From Acidimicrobiia bacterium (GTDB taxonomy: Bacteria > Actinomycetota > Acidimicrobiia > IMCC26256 > JAMXLJ01), in NCBI GenBank assembly GCA_024281095.1, contig JAMXLJ010000044.1, forward strand, positions 1 through 42,987: 42,987 nt of DNA, read 5' to 3'. The notes under the pieces are model-generated. The model made no database searches and was not told the DNA's origin. It saw nothing but the letters and a program-made list of their open reading frames with translations. Of the stretch, positions 31,376 to 39,577 are shown in pieces (position 1 is the stretch's first letter; each line of letters begins with the position of its first letter). The translations under genes and the position numbers were made by a program.

Positions 31376-32115
31376 TACCCCACCCCCCGTCCACCGTCGA
31401 CCGGGATCTCGATCCCCGTGATCCAGGACGACTCGTCGGAGATCAGGAAACGGACCAACCCCGCCACGTCGATCGGCTCGCCCACGCGACCGAGTGGGAA
31501 GAGGCGCTCCAGGTCGAGGAGCATCGCGTCGTAGGCCTCGGGCGCCATGCCCGCGTCGATGTAGATCTGGCTCCGCACCAGCGAGGGGACGATCGTGTTG
31601 ACGCGGATGCGGTCGGGCGCGAGCTCGGCCGCGGCGCCGCGGCCGAATGCCTCGATCGCACCCTTGGTGGCGGTGTAGATCGTCGCGTTCGGCAACGGCC
31701 GGCGGGTGAGCATCGTGCTGAAGTTGACGATCGATCCGTGCGTATGCCGAAGGCCCGGGAGGCACTGGACGATCATCGTGACGACGGCATCGAAGTTGGT
31801 CGCGAACTGGCTGCGGATGTCGGCCGGCGTCACCTCGGTGATCGGCTGCTCGATGATGATGCCGGCCGCATTGACGAGACCGCGGACGTCGCCCATCGAC
31901 TCGGTGATCTCGCCGATGCAGTGCTCGACGGCGGCGGGGTCACGCACGTCGCACGCGTAGCCCACGATCGTCCCTTCGGTCTTGTACCCCTCGAGACGGT
32001 CGAGCCGCCGACCGAGCGCGGCGACGGCAAATCCCCCGTCGGCGAGCGTCTCGCACGACGCGCGGCCGATGCCGGTGCCCGCGCCGGTGACAACCACGAC
32101 CCCGCTGTCGGCCAT
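31375..32115 (-). CDS. Short-chain dehydrogenase/reductase (SDR)
   Basis: The 246-residue classical SDR has TGAGTGIG (residues 10-17) for NAD(P) binding, DV near 56-57 for the adenine ring, NAAG (82-85), catalytic serine 133 and Y147-x3-K151. Arginine-rich GRRLDR after the second strand hints at NADPH preference. It would oxidise or reduce an alcohol/ketone in the module II pathway. It sits 24 nt after the amidohydrolase-2 gene and shares a base with the HIT gene. Confidence 0.92.
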   Translation of the reverse strand: MADSGVVVVTGAGTGIGRASCETLADGGFAVAALGRRLDRLEGYKTEGTIVGYACDVRDPAAVEHCIGEITESMGDVRGLVNAAGIIIEQPITEVTPADIRSQFATNFDAVVTMIVQCLPGLRHTHGSIVNFSTMLTRRPLPNATIYTATKGAIEAFGRGAAAELAPDRIRVNTIVPSLVRSQIYIDAGMAPEAYDAMLLDLERLFPLGRVGEPIDVAGLVRFLISDESSWITGIEIPVDGGRGVG

Positions 32116-32139
32116 CGTTCGTCGCCTGTCGAGAAGGGC

Positions 32140-33270
32140 CTACGCGCCGACGAGCTCGGGCAACTCGATCTGGAACAGCTCGCACGCGGTCCGGTACGCG
32201 ATGCCCGCGGCCACGTCGTCGGGTAGGTCGCTCACCATGTCGTTCACGATCTGGCGCGACCGGGGGAACGTGCAGCGAACGTGCGGGAAGTCGGACCCCC
32301 ATGTGAGCTTCATGTCGTTGCCGACCGCGCTGAGGACGTCGAGCACGTACGGGTCGTCGATGGCGCAGTGGTACACCCGCTGGAGCGCGTATTCCCGTGC
32401 CGGACGCTTGAGCCCCCGCAGCCCCCAACCTTCGGGATAGTCGTTTTCGAGCTGGTCGAGTCGCCACGCGAAGTACGGCAGCCACGCGACCTCGTACTCG
32501 CCGAGCATGAGCCGCAGGTCGGGGAACCGATCGAGCACGCGACCGAAGATGAACTCGTTGGCGAGGACCGGCTGGCACTCTGCGAGCACCGAGATCGTCA
32601 TGCCAGCCGCTTCTTCGAGGTCGTCACCCTGGAGTGTGAACGGATCGCGCTCGTTCCCGGTGATGATGTGCAGCACGATCGGCGACTTCGTGTCGACCGC
32701 GACCTGCCAGAGCGCGTCGTAGTGCTCACGACGGTACGGCGGCTGCGACTCGGCGGTGTCGGCGAACACCACCGCGCCACGCAGGCCGCGGCCGGCGGCG
32801 CGCTCGAGCTCCTCACACGCCCACGGGACGTCGTCGACCGGCAACATCGCCGTCGCGACGAACCGCTCGGGGTGCGACGCGGCGAACTCGGCGGCCCAAT
32901 CGTTGTACACGCGCGCGCAGTCACGCCGGAGATCGCCGTTCTGGATACGCATCGCGTACAGCATCCAGGTGGAGTTGAGGACCTCGAAGTCGACCTGATC
33001 GATATCGAGGCACTTGATGCGCGCGTCGGGATCGGACGCGGCCTGCTTCTGCAGCGCGCGGATCTCCGCGTCGGGCGACGACTGATCGATGATGCCGCCT
33101 TCGACCTCGATGTATTCGATGCCGGTGAAGAACAGCTTCGACCCGCCCTCGTCCTGGCGCACGAGCCTCGGCACCGCGTCGCCCCACTTCGAGCCGAGCG
33201 TCGACGTCCAGAGGTCGTACGGCTCGACGAGGTGCGAGTCAGCGGAGACGAGGTGCTCGATCGGGGCCAT
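32140..33270 (-). CDS. Amidohydrolase-2 (ACMSD/TIM-barrel) family metal-dependent hydrolase
   Basis: The 376-residue protein of the PF04909 type has an N-terminal metal motif DSH (D11, H13), a central histidine in IVLHIITG, and WGSDFPH near the C-terminus (D327, H330). Family members include decarboxylases of aromatic acids, ACMSD and 2-pyrone hydrolases. The N-terminal DSHLVEP and WGSDFPH pattern is the common actinobacterial catabolic subgroup. AGGAG 9 nt upstream supports ATG 33270. It is the first gene of module II behind a strong promoter, so a decarboxylation or ring-hydrolysis step is likely. Confidence 0.9.
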   Translation of the reverse strand: MAPIEHLVSADSHLVEPYDLWTSTLGSKWGDAVPRLVRQDEGGSKLFFTGIEYIEVEGGIIDQSSPDAEIRALQKQAASDPDARIKCLDIDQVDFEVLNSTWMLYAMRIQNGDLRRDCARVYNDWAAEFAASHPERFVATAMLPVDDVPWACEELERAAGRGLRGAVVFADTAESQPPYRREHYDALWQVAVDTKSPIVLHIITGNERDPFTLQGDDLEEAAGMTISVLAECQPVLANEFIFGRVLDRFPDLRLMLGEYEVAWLPYFAWRLDQLENDYPEGWGLRGLKRPAREYALQRVYHCAIDDPYVLDVLSAVGNDMKLTWGSDFPHVRCTFPRSRQIVNDMVSDLPDDVAAGIAYRTACELFQIELPELVGA

Positions 33271-33318
33271 GTGGCGGGTCTCCTTGTGCTCGCGGCGACC
33301 GGACTGCGTTGTCGCGAT

Positions 33319-33350
33319 GTCGACCGCGCTCACGCGGAGCGCGGTTCGAC
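33319..33350. promoter_or_regulatory. Hairpin in the leader of module II
   Basis: GTCGACCGCGCTC (33319-33331) and GAGCGCGGTTCGAC (33337-33350) pair over about 13 bp with one bulge and a 5-nt loop. It lies in the predicted 5' leader (about 175 nt) of the module II transcript. It may stabilise or attenuate the mRNA. Confidence 0.4.
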
Positions 33351-33451
33351 ATCACGACCGCCGGCGCGCTGCCGGCCAGGAACCAGCCTGAGCCTTCGGC
33401 TCCGGACCTCGGGCAGCTCGGTCGAAGCGTCAAACGGCAGGTTCGATAGAA

Positions 33452-33482
33452 TATACTATTCGGGCTCCGGGGCCGGTGTCAA
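33452..33482 (-). promoter_or_regulatory. Promoter of catabolic module II (TTGACA-18-TAGTAT), with overlapping divergent -10
   Basis: On the minus strand a perfect TTGACA (33482-33477) is followed after 18 nt by TAGTAT (33458-33453). The AT-rich core GATAGAATATACTATTC is a near-palindrome with ATAG/CTAT ends. On the plus strand TATACT (33452-33457) is a possible -10 for the divergent monooxygenase. The two promoters overlap, so one bound regulator could control both. Confidence 0.65.
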
Positions 33483-33528
33483 CGGACCGGTGTCAACGGA
33501 CCGGTGTCAACGAACCGGTGTCAACGAA
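33473..33528. repeat. Four tandem 14-bp repeats carrying TTGACA
   Basis: CCGGTGTCAACGGA occurs twice (33473, 33487), then as CCGGTGTCAACGAA twice (33501, 33515), with a fifth CCGG start. Each unit read on the minus strand contains TTGACA; the unit nearest the module II gene forms its -35 box. The array also lies in the probable leader of the divergent monooxygenase. Confidence 0.9.
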
Positions 33529-33570
33529 CCGGCGGCATTCCCGTGCGGTCGATCGGGGGGAACTGCGCGC

Positions 33571-34731
33571 GTGACCACGTCTCGACATGCGGAGATCGCC
33601 GGCGCGGGCCTCGCGGGGCTCACGGCCGCGGTGGCGCTGGCCCGGCAGGGTTGGACCGTGCGCGTACACGAATCCGCGCCGGAACTGCGCGAGATCGGCG
33701 CCGGGCTGTACGTGTGGGAGAACGGCCTGCGGGTGCTCGAGGCGCTCGGCGTGCTCGAAGACATCGCACCGAACGCCCACCACGTGACCGACTTCGACGT
33801 CGTCGACGAGCGGTTCCGCATCGTGCAGCGGATGTCGTTCTCCGAGGCGCGCGGCGAGCGACTGTGGACCGTGCTGCGTCCCGAGCTCCACAAGGCGCTT
33901 GCGCAGCGCGCCGAGGCGAACGGCGTGGAGATCGTCACGTCGTCGAGGGTCGTCGCGGCAACGCCCGACGGCACGATCGCAACTGCCGCCGACCGCACCT
34001 ACCGGGCCGATCTCGTGATCGCAGCCGACGGCGTCAACTCGACGATCCGAGACTCGCTGGGCCTGCTCGCGCGCAAGCACTACCTGCTCGACGGCGCGAT
34101 CCGTCTGCTGGTGCCGCGTAGCTCGGTCGAACGTTCGGATCCCCAGTACCAGCGTTGCATCGAGTACTGGAAGGGGACGCGCCGCATCCTCTACACACCG
34201 TGCAGTCCGGATCACGTGTACCTCTGCTTCACCGGCCGCGCCGGCGACGAAGCAGCAAAACGGCTCCCCATCGACGTTGACATGTGGATGCGGGAGTTTC
34301 CGCGTCTCGCGTTCGCGATCGAGCGCGTCACGCCCGACACGCCGGCGCGCTGGGACCGATTCCCCATGGTGAAGGTCCACCAGTGGCGCCGTGGGCGTGT
34401 CGCGGTGATCGGTGACGCCGCGCACGCGCAGCCACCGAACCTGGGCCAGGGCGCGTGCCTGGCGATGTCGAGCGGCCTCGCCCTGGGCTCGATGCTCGGC
34501 ACCAGCAACGACATCGAGGGCGCGCTGGAGCGTTGGGAAGCGTACGAACGTCCCATCGTGCGCCACACGCAACGCTGGACCTGGCTGTGGGGCCTGGCAT
34601 CGGTCGCGTTCCCGCACCGGCTGCAGCGGGCGAGGTCGCGGTTCGTCTCGTGGCTCGCGCACCGGGACTGGGTAGCACGCAATCTCGAGCGCACGTCACG
34701 CCACGTGCCCGCCGGCGCGCCCGTCGATTAG
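33571..34731 (+). CDS. Single-component FAD-dependent aromatic monooxygenase, module II
   Basis: The 386-residue paralogue of the enzyme at 24436-25623 has GAGLAG (residues 11-16), AADG (near 150) and GDAAHAQPPNLGQG (about 282-295). The whole chain aligns with its paralogue, so both should hydroxylate related rings with NAD(P)H and O2. It is transcribed away from module II across the 14-bp repeats. The start is GTG 33571 after a weak GGGGGGA. The frame stays open far upstream, but that part overlaps the amidohydrolase gene antisense and has no flavoprotein features. Confidence 0.93.
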   Translation: MTTSRHAEIAGAGLAGLTAAVALARQGWTVRVHESAPELREIGAGLYVWENGLRVLEALGVLEDIAPNAHHVTDFDVVDERFRIVQRMSFSEARGERLWTVLRPELHKALAQRAEANGVEIVTSSRVVAATPDGTIATAADRTYRADLVIAADGVNSTIRDSLGLLARKHYLLDGAIRLLVPRSSVERSDPQYQRCIEYWKGTRRILYTPCSPDHVYLCFTGRAGDEAAKRLPIDVDMWMREFPRLAFAIERVTPDTPARWDRFPMVKVHQWRRGRVAVIGDAAHAQPPNLGQGACLAMSSGLALGSMLGTSNDIEGALERWEAYERPIVRHTQRWTWLWGLASVAFPHRLQRARSRFVSWLAHRDWVARNLERTSRHVPAGAPVD

Positions 34732-34781
34732 GCCCGCACGCTTCTCGCGCCGGCAAACCGCCGTCGTCAGCCGAACCTTCG

Positions 34782-34787
34782 TATCAT
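34782..34787 (+). promoter_or_regulatory. -10-like box (TATCAT) upstream of the GntR gene
   Basis: TATCAT lies 28 nt before ATG 34816 and 17 nt before GGGAGG. No convincing -35 is visible. Confidence 0.35.
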
Positions 34788-34815
34788 CGTGCACACCGGA
34801 GCCAGGGAGGCTTCC

Positions 34816-35553
34816 ATGGCAACTGGACGTGGGAAGACGCCCGTCGTCAGCAAAGCGCCGGCGACAACCGCGCGACCGTCGATGAACCCCGTCGCGCAGA
34901 GCTCCGTGGTCGACCGGGTCGGTCGCGAGCTGCGACGTGCCGTCCTCGACGGGCGGCTGCGGCCGGGGCAGAAGTTCTCGATCTCGCAGCTCAGCTCCGA
35001 GCTCGGAGTGAGCCACATCCCGGTGCGCGAGGCGCTGCGGCACCTCGAGAGCCAGGGCCTCGTGCAACTCCGGCCGGGTCGAAGCGGCGTCGTCACGCCG
35101 ATCAACGAAGCCGACCTGCACGAGATCTACCTGTTGCGAGAAGCGATCGAGACCGCGCTCATCCGCGAGGCGGCACCCAAGTACACCGACGAGCATCTCG
35201 CGACGCTGCATGACCAGCTCGTCGCGATGGAGGCCGAGGTCGGCGACCCCGAAGGTGACCAGTTCTGGCTGTCGCACCATCAGTTCCACTGGGGTTTGCT
35301 CGAGCCCGCCGCGAGTGCGTGGAGCGAGCGTCTGCTCGAACCGTTGTGGCACGCAGCGGAGCGGTACCTCCGCCTCTTCTTCGTCGAGGGCGTCCAGCTG
35401 GGTCCATCGATGACGGAGCACATCGCGCTGTACGACGCAGCCGAGCGGCGATCGGCGAAGCAGTTGAGCGACGTGCTGCGCTCGCACCTGCGCGAGAACC
35501 TCGAGATCCTGAGCCGCAGCGTTCGCACCCTCGAGACGAATTACGCGTCCTGA
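34816..35553 (+). CDS. GntR family (FadR/FCD subgroup) transcriptional regulator
   Basis: The 245-residue regulator has an N-terminal winged helix-turn-helix (about residues 34-100: SISQLSSELGVSHIPVREAL then LESQGLVQLRPGRSGVV). An all-helical FCD ligand-binding domain follows. Candidate metal-binding histidines are in HHQFHWGLLE, TEHIALYDA and RSHLREN. FCD regulators sense carboxylic acids and catabolic intermediates and often repress at AT-rich palindromes. It is the only regulator gene in the island, which makes it the likely controller. GGGAGG 5 nt before ATG 34816 supports the start. A basic, proline-rich N-terminal tail of about 30 residues precedes the helix-turn-helix. Confidence 0.92.
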   Translation: MATGRGKTPVVSKAPATTARPSMNPVAQSSVVDRVGRELRRAVLDGRLRPGQKFSISQLSSELGVSHIPVREALRHLESQGLVQLRPGRSGVVTPINEADLHEIYLLREAIETALIREAAPKYTDEHLATLHDQLVAMEAEVGDPEGDQFWLSHHQFHWGLLEPAASAWSERLLEPLWHAAERYLRLFFVEGVQLGPSMTEHIALYDAAERRSAKQLSDVLRSHLRENLEILSRSVRTLETNYAS

Positions 35554-35584
35554 CGAGTGCCCGTCGCCGCCGGCCACGGTGCGC

Positions 35585-36697
35585 TCATGCGTCGCCACCG
35601 CGAACGAACGCATTGCCGAGTGCGGCGGGTTGGCGGACCCGGCCGATGACGCCAGCGAGCACGGCGATCGTCAGCGCGTAAGGGAAGGCCAGCCACAGCA
35701 ACGACGGGAGCGTCACATGTGGCTGACGGATCCCCAGCACGACCGCGCCGAGCAGGATCACGACCGTCGTGACGGAGCCCGCGGTCAACAGGCGCGGCGC
35801 GCCGGCCGGCGCGCCCGCGCCACGCCGGCGTTTCACGAGCGTGGAGACGAGGTACACGGCCGCCAGCGCGGCGAGGACGATCCACACGCTGCGGGGCACG
35901 AAGGACTGGCTCTGGAGCCGCAGCTGGAGCGCGTCCGCGCCTCCGAACAGCAGCGCGGCCGCGAAGACGCCCAGGGGCCGCCAACCGCCCACGATCACCG
36001 CGGCGAGCGCGAGGAACCCGCGCCCGCTCGTCATGCCGGCGAGGAACGTGCCGACCAGTCCGATCGAGAGGAACGCGCCGCCGACGCCGGCGAGCGCACC
36101 CGCGATGAGCACGCCCTCCCACCGCAGGCGTCGAACACTCACGCCCGCCGTCTCGTCCGCTTCGGGCACCTCGCCCGCGGCGCGGATCCGCAGGCCCCAG
36201 CGCGTCCTGAAGAACGCGATCCACACCAGCGGCACCAACGCGAAGCCGACGTAGACGAGCGGAATCTGACGGAAGAGCGCGCTGCCCAGCAGTGGTAACT
36301 GATCAGCGCCGGGGATGGTCATCGCGGCCATGCGTTTGATGAAGATGTTCGGCCGTGACGCGACGTATTGCTGGAAGGCGAACACGGACACGCCGGCGCC
36401 GATGATGTTGAGTGCGACGCCGACGACGATCTGATCGGCCCGGGCCTCGATCGTGGCTACGGCCATGACGACCGCCAGCAGCACCCCGGCCAGCAGGCCG
36501 ACGGCGACGCCGGCCCAGACATTGTGCGTCTCCGCAGCTCCCCAGAATCCTCCGAACGCGCCGACGAGCATCATGCCTTCCAGACCCACGTTGATCACAC
36601 CGGCGCTCTCGGACACGAGCTCGCCGAGTGCGACGATCAGCAGCGGGCTCGCGATGAGGATCGCGGCCCGGAAGAACTCGCTGTCGAATGGCTGCAT
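35585..36697 (-). CDS. BMP-type ABC importer permease 2
   Basis: This 370-residue permease of the branched-chain/ribose type (BPD_transp_2) starts MQPFDSEFFRAAILIASPLL. It contains the typical GLEGMMLVGAFGGFWG, a VNIG/ALNIIGAGVS-like region, and the cytoplasmic coupling stretch RIRAAGEVPEADETAGVSVR. An extra C-terminal pair of hydrophobic segments extends past the usual end (residues about 295-360). Together with permease 1 it forms the membrane channel for the BMP binding protein and the double ATPase. It is the last gene of the importer operon, convergent with the GntR gene (31-nt gap). Confidence 0.92.
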   Translation of the reverse strand: MQPFDSEFFRAAILIASPLLIVALGELVSESAGVINVGLEGMMLVGAFGGFWGAAETHNVWAGVAVGLLAGVLLAVVMAVATIEARADQIVVGVALNIIGAGVSVFAFQQYVASRPNIFIKRMAAMTIPGADQLPLLGSALFRQIPLVYVGFALVPLVWIAFFRTRWGLRIRAAGEVPEADETAGVSVRRLRWEGVLIAGALAGVGGAFLSIGLVGTFLAGMTSGRGFLALAAVIVGGWRPLGVFAAALLFGGADALQLRLQSQSFVPRSVWIVLAALAAVYLVSTLVKRRRGAGAPAGAPRLLTAGSVTTVVILLGAVVLGIRQPHVTLPSLLWLAFPYALTIAVLAGVIGRVRQPAALGNAFVRGGDA

Positions 36698-36738
36698 GGC
36701 GTCGTCTGCCTTCTCCGTTCGCGCGGTGCTCGTCGCCG

Positions 36739-37848
36739 TCAGGTCGCGTCTGCCACCGATGCCAAACCGGGTTGCACGCGAGGCGGTGTGTCCTCGTTCG
36801 CATCGACACGTCGCGCGTGGAGGGCGCGTACGAGGAGACCTGAGCACGCGACGAGCACGACGATGACACCCTGCGTGATGAAGACGATCTCCGACGGCAC
36901 GTCGGCTCGGGCCTGCATGACGCCTCCTCCGGTGGCGAGGGCGGCGAACAGGAGCGCCGCGGGGACGGAGCCAATGGGCGAGTTGCGCGCCACCAGCGCG
37001 ACGACGATGCCCGTGAAGCCGACGTTTCCGGTGAAGCCGGATGTGAGCATGTGACGCTCACCGCCGAGTACGAGACCCGCTCCGGCGAGGCCGGCGAGCG
37101 CGCCCGACAGCAGGAATCCCAGGACGACGACGCGGACGGTGGACACACCCGCGTGGCGGGAGCACTCGTCGTTCTCTCCGGTGAGCCGAAGCTTGAACCC
37201 GAAGACCGTGCGGTTGATCAGGAAGACCATCGCCGCGACCGCGACGAGGCTGAGGATCGCGTCCGCGGAGAACGGGGTGCCGTTCGCCAGCTCGGGCCAT
37301 CGGAACGCGCCCGGGATGAGCTTGCTCTGGAAGGAAGCCTTGCCGGGCGCCTTCATCGGGCCCCGCACGACCCATTCGACGATCTGGCGCGCGATGAACG
37401 TGAGCATCAACGTGGAGACGATCTCGTTCACGCCCCGCTTCGCCCAGAGCACCGCGGCGATCGCCGCGTACACCGCCGCAGCGATCATCGCGACGATGCA
37501 GCTCAACGCGATCGCCGGCACCGACGGCAGTGACGGCCCCTCGACCGCGACCAACGTCGCGAAGATCCCGCCGATGATCACCTGTCCCTCGAGGCCGAGG
37601 TTCACCTTCCTCGACCGGAACGCGACGATCCAGCCGAGCGCGACGAGGATGAGTGCAGGCATGCGGGCGGCGGTGAGGTAGATCTGCCGTCTCGAGCCGA
37701 ACGCGCCGTCCCACAGCGCGCGGGCCGCGGCACCTGCATCGTGGCCCGTTGCCTGCACGAGGAGCATCGACAGCAACACGCCGGTGATGGTCGCGGCGAC
37801 CGCGAGGGCCACGCTGAGGACGGACTCACGCAGCTGCTCTGTGTTCAC
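36739..37848 (-). CDS. BMP-type ABC importer permease 1
   Basis: The 369-residue BPD_transp_2 permease has about ten hydrophobic segments, the early VNLGLEGQVIIGGIFATL motif, and the coupling stretch RLTGENDECSRHAGVSTVR. Such heterodimeric permeases carry nucleosides, purine-like compounds or other heterocycles. GGGAG upstream supports GTG 37848. Gene order (ATPase, permease 1, permease 2) is canonical. Confidence 0.92.
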   Translation of the reverse strand: MNTEQLRESVLSVALAVAATITGVLLSMLLVQATGHDAGAAARALWDGAFGSRRQIYLTAARMPALILVALGWIVAFRSRKVNLGLEGQVIIGGIFATLVAVEGPSLPSVPAIALSCIVAMIAAAVYAAIAAVLWAKRGVNEIVSTLMLTFIARQIVEWVVRGPMKAPGKASFQSKLIPGAFRWPELANGTPFSADAILSLVAVAAMVFLINRTVFGFKLRLTGENDECSRHAGVSTVRVVVLGFLLSGALAGLAGAGLVLGGERHMLTSGFTGNVGFTGIVVALVARNSPIGSVPAALLFAALATGGGVMQARADVPSEIVFITQGVIVVLVACSGLLVRALHARRVDANEDTPPRVQPGLASVADAT

Positions 37849-37876
37849 CGGCGCTCCCGGATGGCGACGTTCAGGC

Positions 37877-39457
37877 TCATGCGTCGACCTCGGTCAGCTC
37901 GCCGCCGAGGTCGTCGACGGCCTCTCCCCCCAGCAACAGACCGAGCCGCTCGTAGGTCGCGTCCTGCCGGTCGAGGACGGCGAGGAATCGTCCGTCGACC
38001 ATGACCGCGACACGGTCGGACAGCTGCAGCACTTCCTCGAGCTCCGTGGAGATCATGAGGATGGCGCAGCCGCGTTCTTTTTCGGCTACCAGCCGCCGCA
38101 TCACGAATTCCGCGGCTCCGACGTCGAGGCCCCGGGTGGGCTGCGCGGCGATGAGGAGCTGCGGCGTGCGCGAGAGCTCGCGCGCGAGCACGACCTTCTG
38201 CTGGTTGCCGCCCGACAGTTGCCGGATCCGCACGCGAGGGCTCGGAGCCCGGACGTCGAACTCCTGCATCAGCGTGGTGCAGTACTCGTCGGCCGCGCGT
38301 TCGGAGACCACGCCGCCACGCTGCATCCGGCCGAGCGCGAGCTCCTTCATGAGCAGGTTGTCGCGGACCGACAGCTCGAGAGCGACGCTCGTGTGGTGGC
38401 GGTCCTCGGGGATGTACGCGCCACCACGGCGGTAGAAGTCGATCGGCTGGATCGAGGTGCGCCATTCGTCACCGAAGCGGAAACGACCGCCGGTTGCCGC
38501 GTCGAGACCGGTGAGCACGCGCGCGAGCTCACGCTGCCCGTTGCCGTCGACTCCCGCGACGCCGAGGATCTCGCCCTCGCGCAACTCGAACGACACGCCA
38601 TCGAGCCGTGGCCGCCCGTCGTCGGACCGCATGGTGAGACCCTCCGCGGCCACGACGACGCGCCCGGGACGGGCCGCCTTCGTCGACACCTGGAACAGGA
38701 TCTCGCGGCCCACGGTCATCCGCGCGAGCTGCGCCTTGTCGGTCGCGGCGACGGAGACCGTGCCGGCGACCTCTCCGTGCCGCAGCACGGTGCAGCGGTC
38801 GGCCACCTGCATCAGCTCGTCGAGCTTGTGGGTGATGAAGATGATCGAGTGGCCCTCGGCCGCGAGGTTGCGCAGGATCCTCACCAAGTGGTGCCACTCG
38901 ACGGGTGTGAGGACCGACGTCGGTTCGTCGAAGATGAGGATCTCGGCGCCGCGGAACAGCAGTTTGACGATCTCGACCCGTTGGCGCGTGCCAACAGACA
39001 GGTCCCCGACGACCGCATGAGGGTCGACTTCGAGGTGGTAGGCGCGGGACAGCCCGGTGACCTGTTCGGCGATGCGGCGCGTGTTGGAGAAGATGCGCGT
39101 GCCCGACGCGCCGAGCGCGAGGTTCTCGGCGACCGTGAGGGTCGGCACGAGTGCGAAGTGCTGGTACACCATGCCGATCCCGAGCTTGCGCGCGTCCGCA
39201 GGGTTGCGGATGCGCACCGGCTTGCCGTCGACCTCGATCGAACCCGACTCGGGTTGCAACATCCCGCTGACGACGTTCATCAGCGTCGACTTCCCGGCGC
39301 CGTTCTCGCCGAGGATGGCGAGCACCTCGCCGCCGTGCACTTCGAGGCTCACATCGCGGTTCGCGACGACGCCGGGGAAGCGCTTCGTGATTCCGCACAG
39401 CCGGAGACGCGGCACGGTCGGACTGCGATCCGACCCGACCGTCTGGGCCATGCTCAC
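37877..39457 (-). CDS. BMP-type ABC importer ATPase with two nucleotide-binding domains
   Basis: The protein of about 526 residues has two fused ATPase domains. Domain 1 has Walker A GENGAGKST (50-58), signature LSVGTRQR (153-160) and Walker B ILIFDEPT (173-180). Domain 2 has a degenerate Walker A (GVDGNGQREL), signature LSGGNQQKVVLAREL and LLIAAQPTRGLDVGA. The changed Walker A and the glutamine in Walker B of domain 2 are normal for the ribose/BMP ATPase class, so only one site is fully active. GTG 39457 is chosen since GAGG lies 7 nt upstream; a GTG at 39463 and an ATG at 39451 are near alternatives. Confidence 0.94.
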   Translation of the reverse strand: MSMAQTVGSDRSPTVPRLRLCGITKRFPGVVANRDVSLEVHGGEVLAILGENGAGKSTLMNVVSGMLQPESGSIEVDGKPVRIRNPADARKLGIGMVYQHFALVPTLTVAENLALGASGTRIFSNTRRIAEQVTGLSRAYHLEVDPHAVVGDLSVGTRQRVEIVKLLFRGAEILIFDEPTSVLTPVEWHHLVRILRNLAAEGHSIIFITHKLDELMQVADRCTVLRHGEVAGTVSVAATDKAQLARMTVGREILFQVSTKAARPGRVVVAAEGLTMRSDDGRPRLDGVSFELREGEILGVAGVDGNGQRELARVLTGLDAATGGRFRFGDEWRTSIQPIDFYRRGGAYIPEDRHHTSVALELSVRDNLLMKELALGRMQRGGVVSERAADEYCTTLMQEFDVRAPSPRVRIRQLSGGNQQKVVLARELSRTPQLLIAAQPTRGLDVGAAEFVMRRLVAEKERGCAILMISTELEEVLQLSDRVAVMVDGRFLAVLDRQDATYERLGLLLGGEAVDDLGGELTEVDA

Positions 39458-39506
39458 GCCCACACCTCTTTCGTGTCACGAACGCCGGATACCCGGGCCT
39501 TCGACC

Positions 39507-39559
39507 GGACGGGCCCTCGGCTGCCAGGCCAGGCGCTGCCTGCCAACCGAGGGCCGTCC
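39507..39559 (-). other. Intercistronic hairpin between binding-protein and ATPase genes
   Basis: GGACGGGCCCTCGG (39507-39520) pairs with CCGAGGGCCGTCC (39547-39559) over 13 bp with one bulge and a 26-nt loop. It follows the substrate-binding gene, a usual place for an RNA-stabilising or partial-terminator hairpin that lets the binding protein be made in excess. Confidence 0.6.
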
Positions 39560-39577
39560 ATCACCGCCGGCCTCCCC

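Noticed and set aside
31375-31765. Longer N-terminus for the HIT-like protein
   Set aside because: The extra residues are antisense-like, arginine-rich noise over the SDR gene; the C-x-x-C motif sits just after GTG 31375 as expected.
33473-33528. CRISPR array
   Set aside because: Units are 14 bp, directly adjacent without unique spacers, and no cas gene is near.
32281-33570. An N-terminal extension of the module II monooxygenase to an 816-residue fusion
   Set aside because: The extra part is antisense to the amidohydrolase-2 gene and crosses both promoters and the 14-bp repeats. The flavoprotein fold begins right after GTG 33571.
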